Shown here: positions 7,116 through 13,152 of the stretch, piece after piece
Layout: the number at the start of each line of letters is the position of its first letter
How positions within the stretch are numbered: the stretch's first letter is position 1
From: CAUJGQ01 sp038325665
GTDB taxonomy: Bacteria; Chloroflexota; Dehalococcoidia; CAUJGQ01
Direction of reading: 5' to 3'
Assembly (NCBI GenBank): GCA_038325665.1
Contig: JBBQJF010000098.1
Span: 1-15,129 of the forward strand
DNA length: 15,129 nt
The notes under the pieces: model-generated
Databases searched by the model: none
Told to the model about the DNA's origin: nothing
Seen by the model: only the letters and a program-made list of their open reading frames with translations
Made by a program: the position numbers and the translations under genes

Positions 7116-8291
7116 TCAGGCGTCGTGATCGCGCGGGAAACCCAAACGTAGGACCATACCGTCGAATTGCGCCGTTCGACAAGACAAGCCGGACAACATG
7201 CTGGGCATCCCGATCACCCGCCGGATCGAACCCGCGCGCACCTCCAATTCATCACCGGACTGGCTCACCGTCACCTCGTCTTTGCGCGCCAGCGCCAGCG
7301 GCACCGCCAGCGTAAAGCCGGACGGGCCGGCCGTCACGGTGATCGCGCTGCCCTCGTGCAACGCCATCGCCGGATCGTGGTCTCCATACAGAGCATCCGC
7401 CATGCGCGCCAGGAGGGCAATTCCCACCGGTTCGACCTCCATTAGCGGCATGAACCGGAGCGGTATCGGGGAAAACATCTCTTCGATCACCCGGACAGAT
7501 TCGGATTGCACGGCCTTCCACGCCGTGACGTACGGATCGCTGATCTGAGCGGGGATCACACGATTACACACCACGAGGTCCACGGGGCATCCGTACAGGC
7601 TCAGTGCAGTGTACAGACGCCGCGTCTCAGAAACGGCCAGTCGCCCGAGCGGGGCGACTACCCGCACCGAGCTGGTGCGAGAATCCGTGAGCAGCGCCTG
7701 CACCCGTCCCAACCGATCGAGAACCTCGCCGGCGGATTCGCGCGTTTCGGCACTCGGCGCCGGAGCGCCGTGCAGGCGCGCGATCCACGGCCGCGCCAGC
7801 CGCGCCAGCGGCTTCCCACCCGCCGTCGTCCGGCGTCGCCAGCGCAACGCCGTGTCGAGGAGCGCGAGTAATCGCGTGGTGGCCGCCGCCGGTCCGCCAT
7901 CGACGACCACGATATCGTACCGACCCGACTCCGCGTGATCGAGCATTGCCAGCAGCGCGACGAGATCATCCATCCCAGGGAGGACCGCGAGGTCGGCCCC
8001 GACCGCCGGGTCAATGCCCCCCCACGCGAGCAACTCGCGCAGCCAGCCCTCGATCGCCCCCCATTTCGTGCGCGTTTCATGCGCCGCGTCGAGTTGTCGC
8101 GCCCACAGGCAACCGCTCAGCGCGACAGGTTCGGGACCAAGTTCCTGGTCGAGCACCTCCGCCAGAGACGGCGCGGCGCCCGTCCCGAGCAGAAGCGTCC
8201 GCGATCCCATCGCCGCGCAGCGCACCGCCGTTGTCGCGGCGACCGTGGTTGTGCCCGCGCCGCCTTTGCCCGTATAAAGTAGTACGCGCAT
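7116..8291 (-). CDS. ArsA/Get3-family protein with altered P-loop and C-terminal HSP20-like domain
   Basis: The 391 residues have the ArsA layout. The N-terminal MRVLLYTGKGGAGTTTVAA corresponds to the deviant Walker A GKGGxGKT. Further blocks are VLPGMDDL (103-110), Walker B VVVDGG (128-133) and the base-recognition-like VCNRVIP (241-247). Residues 320-386 (FTLAVPLALARKDEV, SQSGDELEVRAGSIRRVI) match the alpha-crystallin/HSP20-like domain fused to some bacterial ArsA proteins. Family members are ATPases for anion efflux or protein targeting. Here the catalytic P-loop lysine is Thr (T14), while the signature lysine K9 is kept. The usual DTDPAHSL switch is GTGAAPSL (36-43). ATP hydrolysis is therefore doubtful. 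No arsenic genes are nearby, so an arsenite role is not supported. Start ATG at 8291, with a weak ribosome site. It follows the lipoprotein gene on the same strand after 175 bases. Confidence 0.85.
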   Translation of the reverse strand: MRVLLYTGKGGAGTTTVAATTAVRCAAMGSRTLLLGTGAAPSLAEVLDQELGPEPVALSGCLWARQLDAAHETRTKWGAIEGWLRELLAWGGIDPAVGADLAVLPGMDDLVALLAMLDHAESGRYDIVVVDGGPAAATTRLLALLDTALRWRRRTTAGGKPLARLARPWIARLHGAPAPSAETRESAGEVLDRLGRVQALLTDSRTSSVRVVAPLGRLAVSETRRLYTALSLYGCPVDLVVCNRVIPAQISDPYVTAWKAVQSESVRVIEEMFSPIPLRFMPLMEVEPVGIALLARMADALYGDHDPAMALHEGSAITVTAGPSGFTLAVPLALARKDEVTVSQSGDELEVRAGSIRRVIGMPSMLSGLSCRTAQFDGMVLRLGFPRDHDA

Positions 8292-8307
8292 ACGGTGGTC
8301 CGTTCGA

Positions 8308-8341
8308 GGGAGAACTCAACCCGGCGGCCACCATTTCTCCC
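8308..8341. repeat. 7-bp inverted repeat upstream of the ArsA-like gene
   Basis: GGGAGAA (8308-8314) and TTCTCCC (8335-8341) form a perfect inverted repeat with a 20-base spacer, 17 bases before the ArsA-like start codon. It could be an operator or a leader stem. The adjoining C-rich stretch (about 8340-8385) resembles degenerate intergenic repeats, so a repeat remnant is equally possible. Confidence 0.35.
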
Positions 8342-8466
8342 GACCCGCCTCCGAGCAAGGAAAGTGGGAGCGGTTGGGGGTGAGGTGGTGCGCCCATGCC
8401 GCGCCGTCACACCGAAACGCGAGCAGATGTCCATGGTCAGGCGGCGTGAGGCGCCATGATCGACGC

Positions 8467-9252
8467 TCAGGCGGGCGGCGTGACCTTGATGTCAGACTTG
8501 TTCAGGTCGGTGAGGGTGAATTCGATAGCGACGAATGTCTCCTCGGAGGCGGTCTTTTGCCGGCCGTTGATGGTCACTTTCAGGGGCCAGCGCTCCTTTG
8601 GCGTGACCCACACCATCATGCGCGTGTTGTCGGGCAAGCCGCGCAGGAATGCGCCGCCGTCATTTCCGCCGAACAACCCTCCGCCTTGAGCGATAGCCTC
8701 GCGGTCGAACTCGTATCGCAGCGTGTCGACGCCGTTGAGCCGCTCCTCCGTGGGACGGTTCCCCGGGTCGTTCAGGTTGGTCAGGCTGGCGCGGCAGATG
8801 CTATCGGGGGTGAAACCAAGCTCCGGCGGAGCGTCGGACGACTTGGTCCACGGCACTGCGCCGAAGCGGGTCCAGCTATCGGCGCCGATGGTGATCACCT
8901 CGAATGACTGGCCGCTGACGTCCAGCTTCGTCCGCGAGCGATCCGGGGCAACTACATCGCCGGCGAATGTGATGTCGCCGAGTGCGTTTATCATGCCTCC
9001 CCCCGATCCGGCAGGAAGCAGGGCGGCGACTTTACCGCCGAAGCGGTAGCTCGTAAGACCTTTGAGGCAGTCGGCGGCAATGACCCGATCCGGGCCGGCC
9101 GGCCCATTCGCCGTGGCGGCCGCGCCGGATGGCAGTGCGGTCTGTGCCACTGCCGCATCTTTCTGGTTTTGCTTCTTGTCTCGGTCGCACGCCACGGCGA
9201 GCACGAGCACGGCGGCAAGCGCCGCGACCAGCCAGGACTTTGATCGAATCAC
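8467..9252 (-). CDS. Putative lipoprotein, LppX/LolA-like, function unknown
   Basis: The 261-residue protein has a lipoprotein signal: positively charged start, hydrophobic 7-20, then LAVAC with the acceptor Cys at 22. The -3 residue is Ala rather than Leu, slightly off consensus. After a low-complexity linker (23-52) comes a beta-rich domain with repeated short strands (SYRFGGKVAAL, DITFAGDVVAPDRSRTKLDV, FEVITIGADSWTRFG, DTLRYEFDREAI, WPLKVTINGRQ, FVAIEFTLTDLNK). This is the layout of LppX/LprG/LolA-type half-barrel lipoproteins that carry or sense lipids. The fold assignment is by pattern only. The start is GTG at 9252 with GGGGAG six bases upstream, and no other start fits the signal peptide. 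It precedes the ArsA-like gene on the same strand, and co-transcription is possible but not shown. Confidence 0.8.
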   Translation of the reverse strand: MIRSKSWLVAALAAVLVLAVACDRDKKQNQKDAAVAQTALPSGAAATANGPAGPDRVIAADCLKGLTSYRFGGKVAALLPAGSGGGMINALGDITFAGDVVAPDRSRTKLDVSGQSFEVITIGADSWTRFGAVPWTKSSDAPPELGFTPDSICRASLTNLNDPGNRPTEERLNGVDTLRYEFDREAIAQGGGLFGGNDGGAFLRGLPDNTRMMVWVTPKERWPLKVTINGRQKTASEETFVAIEFTLTDLNKSDIKVTPPA

Positions 9253-9584
9253 TTGAGACTCCCCGAATGTATCGCGCGGCCCACGTCATGGGCGCGCGTG
9301 CTCAATGAACGCGGAGCCGGATGATCATGCGTCCATCCCCGACCCGGTCGCCGCTTCTATGGCAAGGCCAACGTGCCAGAGAGGAAACCGCATGGGTATG
9401 GGCATCAGCATCGCCATGCACCACCTCCGCCACACGGCCGCCCGCGATGGCCGGCCCCTGCTCTCATGGTATCCTGAATCAGCCGGGTTCGGGGCGGCCT
9501 TGGCGACTCTTCAGTGCTCGCGCTCGAACTCGGCGCTCAGGTCCGGTGATGGCCGTCGCCGCGTCTCGATGACGGGATCGGCTT
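9253..9584. other. Divergent intergenic region between two lipoprotein genes
   Basis: No gene is supported. A small stem GCCCA/TGGGC lies at about 9279-9293, ahead of the minus-strand lipoprotein. On the plus strand an extended -10-like TGGTATCCT occurs near 9467-9475 without a good -35. Frames crossing the region show no family features. Confidence 0.35.
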
Positions 9585-11258
9585 GTGCGCTGTATTCGTC
9601 TGCTCTTTTTGGCGTGCATTCTCGTGGTGGTCGCGGGCTGCCGCGATGGTGGTCCATCGCTGCTGGTGGAACGCATCGAGCCAGCGACGGCTACCGGCGT
9701 TAATGTGCCGGCCGCATGGTTGCCTCTCTACCGCGACGCCCTGGCGCCGGCGCTCGGTGAAGGCGCGCGGCAATTGGACGCGGACAGTCCCGATACAGCC
9801 GCCGCGAGCGTTCGCGGGCGGCGAGCGCGATTCGCGCTCACGACGCCGGCGGCGGCGCGCGACCTCGCCACCGACGCGATCGACGCCGTGCCCGTGGCGC
9901 TGACCGTGCCGCTGACCTTCGCGGTTGAGGAGCTGACCGCCGACCAGGCGCGTGCGCTGCTCGCCGGCAGGATACGCGACTGGCACGCCGTCGGAGGTCC
10001 GGCGCTGCCGGTCGCGATTGCCATGACGGAGAGCACATTCGACGCCGAATCGGTCAGGCGCGTCTTGGGCGAGGAGCCGGCCGGCCTTCGGACATCAGAG
10101 GTGGGCGCGGCCGCGGGCGCATTGTGGGTGGTATTGGGCGATGGCGAGAGTCTGGGCCGGAAGGCGCTGCGCGTCGAGGGGGCGCTGCCGGGGGAGGCAG
10201 GTTATCCGCTGGTTGACCGGCGTGTCGTCGCGGGTCAGGAGCACGACCGCCCACGGATCGAAGCGCTGGCGGGACGGCTGCGCGCCGAGATCGCCGCTCG
10301 CCGTCCGGTGGCGATCACCTTCGACGCCGTCGGCGATGTCATGCTCGGACGGGAGGTGGGCCGATTGATCGCCTCGCGCGGCGCCGCATTCCCCTTCGAG
10401 CGGGTGCAGCCGGTGCTTGCCGGCGCGGATGTGCGGTTCGCGAATCTCGAGATCGCCTTGACCGAACGCGGCAGCGCGGCCGCCAAGGATTACGTGTTTC
10501 GTGCGCCTCCGGCGTCTGTCGCGGCGCTCACCCTCGGGGGATTCAATCTCGTGTCAGTGGCCAATAATCACACGCTCGATTACGGCGCCGTGGGGCTGGC
10601 CGATACGATCGACGCTCTGGACCGGGCCGGGATTGCCCACGCCGGCGCCGGGCGCACCGCGGATGAGGCCCATGCCCCGGCCATCATCACCCTGAAGGGG
10701 CTACGGCTGGCCCTGCTCGCCTACGTGAACGTGCCCAATGACGGGCGCAGCGGCTTTGTGGCGGCAAGCATGGCCGCGACCGCGGGGCGGCCGGGGGTCG
10801 CCTGGGCAACGGTCGAGGCGGTCCGGCGTGATGTGCAGGCGGCGAAAGAACGCGCCGATCTGGTGGTCGTCTCGCTACACACCGGCAATGAGTACGTCTC
10901 CACGCCGAACCCGCTCCAGCGTGAACTGGCCCACGCGGCGGTGGACGCCGGGGCGGCGCTGGTGCTCGGCGCCCATCCCCACGTCTTGCAGGGCGTCGAA
11001 TTTTACCAGGGCGCGCCGATCATCTATAGCCTCGGCAACTTCGTGTTTGACCTCGATGATGATGACCGCCGGCAGCCGGGCCTGCCCACGCTGTTGACGC
11101 TGATTTTTCGTGTGACGCTGACGGCCAGCGGCGCCCGCGGCGTGCGGTTCATCCCGGCGATGATCGATCCGCGTGAGGGTCGCCCGATCCCGGTGGCCGG
11201 CGCCGAGGCGCGGCCGGTGCTCGACCGAATGTACACGCTAACGAACGCGCTCAACTAG
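9585..11258 (+). CDS. Lipoprotein with PstS-like N-terminal part and CapA-type C-terminal domain
   Basis: This 557-residue protein is exported and lipid-anchored. A hydrophobic signal ends in VVAGC with Cys19. Residues of about 30-225 resemble a phosphate-binding PstS-like domain, notably LTADQARALLAGRIRDWHAVGG (117-138), which parallels the 'LT..Q...IF.G.I..W..VGG' stretch of PstS proteins. Residues 241-500 are a CapA (PGA_cap, metallophosphoesterase-like) domain. Its motifs are GDVMLGR (250-256), FANLEIALT (285-293), SVANNHTLDYG (324-334), SLHTGNEY (430-437), GAHPHVLQG (462-470) and YSLGNFVFD (481-489). CapA proteins take part in poly-gamma-glutamate or other surface-polymer systems. No capB/capC genes are present, so polymer synthesis is not implied. 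The GTG start at 9585 fits the signal peptide, and its ribosome site is weak. The stop abuts the pyrE stop on the other strand with no intervening base. Confidence 0.87.
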   Translation: MRCIRLLFLACILVVVAGCRDGGPSLLVERIEPATATGVNVPAAWLPLYRDALAPALGEGARQLDADSPDTAAASVRGRRARFALTTPAAARDLATDAIDAVPVALTVPLTFAVEELTADQARALLAGRIRDWHAVGGPALPVAIAMTESTFDAESVRRVLGEEPAGLRTSEVGAAAGALWVVLGDGESLGRKALRVEGALPGEAGYPLVDRRVVAGQEHDRPRIEALAGRLRAEIAARRPVAITFDAVGDVMLGREVGRLIASRGAAFPFERVQPVLAGADVRFANLEIALTERGSAAAKDYVFRAPPASVAALTLGGFNLVSVANNHTLDYGAVGLADTIDALDRAGIAHAGAGRTADEAHAPAIITLKGLRLALLAYVNVPNDGRSGFVAASMAATAGRPGVAWATVEAVRRDVQAAKERADLVVVSLHTGNEYVSTPNPLQRELAHAAVDAGAALVLGAHPHVLQGVEFYQGAPIIYSLGNFVFDLDDDDRRQPGLPTLLTLIFRVTLTASGARGVRFIPAMIDPREGRPIPVAGAEARPVLDRMYTLTNALN

Positions 11259-11909
11259 CTATTCGGCGATGCGGCGCGGGTTGCGCAGGTATTCGAGGCT
11301 GGCGCGGAAGGAGTCCTCACTGATCTTGCCGTGGGACATGAGGTAATTCAGCAGTGTTTCGAGATCGAGTATCGGAATCAGATGGATGTTGTGCATCTTG
11401 AGACGTTCACGGCCGCCCTGGCGACGGTCGAGCAACACAAGCGCATCCTTGACCACCAAGCCCTTGTCGCGAAGCTCCTGCGCCGTCTCGATAATGCTCG
11501 TGCCGCCAGTGATCAGGTCATCGATGATGACCACCGACTGGCCCGGGACGTAGTTGCCCTCGATCACGTTGCGGCGGCCGTCGCGGGCCGGATGGAGGTA
11601 GATCATGGGCACGTTGCAGGTCAGCGAGTAGGCGGTGGCCAGATGCAGACCACCGAACGGCACACCCGCGACCAGACTGAAGGGTGATATCTGTGGGTGG
11701 AGCATGCTGAGCAGCGTTTCCGTCTCCTCTTTCATCATCCGCGCGATGCGTCGCATGGCCGCCGGCCGGCTGACGAGGAGTCGGAGATTGACGTATACGG
11801 GAGAATGCAGGGTACGCCCGACGTTGAAGTCGCCGAACTGGACCGCGCCCAGTTCCCACAGTTCGCGCGCCAGCCAGAGATTGCCGCTAGTGGAGTTCCC
11901 CCGTGCCAT
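11259..11909 (-). CDS. pyrE: Orotate phosphoribosyltransferase-like protein (atypical catalytic loop)
   Basis: OPRT joins orotate to PRPP, giving OMP in UMP synthesis. The 216 residues follow the family from end to end: GAVQFGDFNVGRTLHSPVYVNLR (21-43), AGVPFGGLHLATA (81-93), the PRPP-binding loop VVIIDDLITGGTSIIE (126-141), DALVLLDRRQGGRERL (155-170) and a UMPS-like C-terminal helix. Odd point: the flexible catalytic loop, usually Y.RK..K.HG or RRK..KDYG, reads YLHPARDGRR here, so the loop lysines are replaced by Pro/His and Arg. The position equivalent to enterobacterial Lys73 is Gly, though UMPS-type enzymes also lack that one. Activity on orotate is therefore likely but not certain. ATG 11909 is chosen for GGTGA five bases upstream, with ATG 11915 as the alternative. 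A structured leader and terminator precede it. Confidence 0.85.
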   Translation of the reverse strand: MARGNSTSGNLWLARELWELGAVQFGDFNVGRTLHSPVYVNLRLLVSRPAAMRRIARMMKEETETLLSMLHPQISPFSLVAGVPFGGLHLATAYSLTCNVPMIYLHPARDGRRNVIEGNYVPGQSVVIIDDLITGGTSIIETAQELRDKGLVVKDALVLLDRRQGGRERLKMHNIHLIPILDLETLLNYLMSHGKISEDSFRASLEYLRNPRRIAE

Positions 11910-11927
11910 AAGCATCACCGCCGAATA

Positions 11928-11960
11928 CAACAAAAAGGCCCCGTCGCGCGGACGCGGCCC
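11928..11960 (-). terminator. Rho-independent terminator/attenuator just before pyrE
   Basis: On the minus strand GGCCGCGTC (11951-11959) pairs with GACGGGGCC (11937-11945) around a five-base loop, with one internal mismatch. It is followed at once by TTTTTGTTG (11928-11936). It ends about 20 bases before the pyrE ATG and lies downstream of a strong promoter on the same strand. It must therefore either end a separate RNA or attenuate pyrE transcription. Confidence 0.85.
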
Positions 11961-12101
11961 TCAACTGATGTTACACACGCTTGTCGAGGCGGACCCTGCC
12001 CGCCACTCTCTCGGGGTACTCCCCACCAGACACTACCTCACCAAGTGGTTCATCGATCTGAGCGGGAAATGCACGCGACTGGTTCCCGTGGGCGCCCCGC
12101 C

Positions 12102-12158
12102 TCACGGCAGGGCAGCCCGATCAGTCTGGAGAACACCCCACTTTAGATGGAGTCGCAT
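12102..12158 (-). CDS. Possible 18-codon leader peptide in the pyrE leader
   Basis: A short frame, MRLHLKWGVLQTDRAALP, starts at ATG 12158 with AAGGG about eight bases upstream. Its TGA stop falls inside the GUGA tetraloop of the 12-bp hairpin (12090-12118). A ribosome translating it would disrupt the GGGAAA and GCGACU stems, so translation could affect leader folding. The peptide has no known family and no run of regulatory codons. It could equally be a chance frame in a structured RNA. Confidence 0.25.
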   Translation of the reverse strand: MRLHLKWGVLQTDRAALP

Positions 12159-12208
12159 GGCGTTTCCCTTCAGGCACGCTGCACCATGACGCCCGTGGGC
12201 GTGAGCGA

Positions 12209-12237
12209 AAATTAGCACCCAACCGAAAAATTGTCAA
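12209..12237 (-). promoter_or_regulatory. Sigma-70-type promoter for the pyrE leader
   Basis: On the minus strand there is a perfect -35 TTGACA (12232-12237), a 17-base spacer and -10 TAATTT (12209-12214) with TGC just before it (extended -10). Transcription should begin near 12202. The AT-rich box stands out in a GC-rich window. It is the best promoter in the window and lies between rfbD and pyrE, so pyrE has its own promoter. Confidence 0.85.
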
Positions 12238-12266
12238 GGGCCATCATCACCGTCCAACCCGGCCAC

Positions 12267-12288
12267 ACGGCCGCCCACCGCGGGCCGT
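12267..12288 (-). terminator. Possible hairpin terminator after the rfbD-like gene
   Basis: ACGGCC (12267-12272) and GGCCGT (12283-12288) form a six-base stem a few bases after the rfbD-like stop and upstream of the pyrE promoter. No T-run follows on the minus strand, so termination is uncertain. Confidence 0.25.
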
Positions 12289-12291
12289 CCG

Positions 12292-13149
12292 TTATATGTG
12301 CCCCTTCTCACGCAGGTACCGGCGCAGCGCATCCTCTATCGAGGGCAAGGGCGGAAGGCCCGCCGCGGCGAGGCGCGTGTTTGCCAGCACCGAGTACGCC
12401 GGACGCCGCGCCGGCGCGCCGAACGCCTCAGAGCTGGTCGGGGAGAGATCGGCGCGCACGTCACCCAACTGGAAGATCAGGGCGGCAAATTCGTACCACG
12501 ACAGCTCGCCGGTGTTCGTGACGTGGTAGATGCCATGGGGTGCGCCAGCCGCGATCGCTTGCATTGCCACGGCGAGGTCATGGGTGCTGGTGGGCGCGAG
12601 CACTTGGTCGGCCACCACCCGCACCGGCGCGCCCGAGCGCGCCAGCCGCAGCATGGTCTCGACGAAGTTGCCGCCTTTCCCCGAGGCTCCGGCGACACCG
12701 TATAGGCCGGAGGCGCGCACGATGTAATGGCGTGGATTTACCAGGGCAATCAGGCGCTCGCCCGCCGCTTTACTCGCGCCATAGGCGTTCACCGGGCCGG
12801 TCGGGTCGTCCTCGACATAGGGCCGTCCGGTATCGCCGGCGAAGACGTAGTCCGTGCTGACCCACATCACGGCGGCGCCCGCCTCGGTGGCGGCCCGCGC
12901 CACCGTCCAGGCGCCGTACCCATTCACCCGCAGCCCGGACTCCGGGTTCGCCTCGAGGTCATCGACACGATGGCTGGCGGCAAGCGAGATGACAAGGTCT
13001 GGAGTAGATTCGGCGACCACGCGTCGCACGGCGTCGAGGTCGGTGACGTCACAGGATTCCCGACCGAGGGCGACGAGCGAACCGGCGGGCCATGTCCGCG
13101 CGATGTCATGTCCGAGCTGGGAGCGGGCGCCGAGCAGCAACATACGCAC
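12292..13149 (-). CDS. rfbD: dTDP-4-dehydrorhamnose reductase-like SDR protein
   Basis: This NAD(P)H-dependent reductase of the RmlD type makes dTDP-L-rhamnose in the last step of its pathway for cell-surface sugars. The 285-residue length is normal. Features: nucleotide-binding start MRMLLLGARSQLG (the middle glycine of GxxGxxG is Ser), DVTDLDAVRRVV (34-45), VSTDYVFAG (97-105), the catalytic NAYGASKAAGE (Y123, K127), RASGLYG (145-151), GGNFVETML (159-167), DQVLAPTSTHDLA (181-193) and HVTNTGELSWYEFA. These match RmlD rather than other SDRs, though no other rml gene is in view. The GTG start at 13149 is three bases past the pyrB stop, with GGAG eight bases upstream. ATG 13143 is the alternative. 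The tight spacing implies co-transcription with the carbamoyltransferase gene, an unusual pairing. Confidence 0.88.
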   Translation of the reverse strand: MRMLLLGARSQLGHDIARTWPAGSLVALGRESCDVTDLDAVRRVVAESTPDLVISLAASHRVDDLEANPESGLRVNGYGAWTVARAATEAGAAVMWVSTDYVFAGDTGRPYVEDDPTGPVNAYGASKAAGERLIALVNPRHYIVRASGLYGVAGASGKGGNFVETMLRLARSGAPVRVVADQVLAPTSTHDLAVAMQAIAAGAPHGIYHVTNTGELSWYEFAALIFQLGDVRADLSPTSSEAFGAPARRPAYSVLANTRLAAAGLPPLPSIEDALRRYLREKGHI

Positions 13150-13152
13150 CCG

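Larger units (their letters stand above)
11928..12202 (-). ncRNA. Structured leader RNA upstream of pyrE, family not recognised
   Basis: The transcript of about 275 nt is bounded by the promoter at 12209-12237 and the terminator at 11928-11960. Stems read on the minus strand: a 5' hairpin ACGCC/GGCGU (12189-12202); nested GGGAAA/UUUCCC (12163-12168 with 12064-12069) and GCGACU/AGUCGC (12151-12156 with 12075-12080). These enclose a 12-bp hairpin (12090-12118) with one bulged U and a GUGA tetraloop of the GNRA type. Then come GGGG/CCCC (12013-12024) and GGCGG/CCGCC (11988-12004). An alternative GACUG/CAGUC pairing competes with one stem, which could act as a switch. I see no T-box TGGNACCGCG motif, no convincing PyrR site and no SRP, RNase P or tmRNA core. 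It could be a pyrE attenuator or a free-standing RNA. Confidence 0.65.

Noticed and set aside
7116..8291. Arsenite efflux role for the ArsA-like protein
   Set aside because: No arsB, arsD, arsR or arsC is nearby, and the ATPase motifs are altered.
11910..11933. Upstream TTG start for pyrE at 11933
   Set aside because: This codon lies in the T-tract of the terminator, and GGTGA supports ATG 11909.
11928..12202. Known RNA classes for the pyrE leader (T-box, PyrR leader, SAM-I, SRP RNA, RNase P, tmRNA)
   Set aside because: Short partial resemblances exist (GAGAGAG, GGGGAGTA), but the diagnostic conserved cores of each class are missing.
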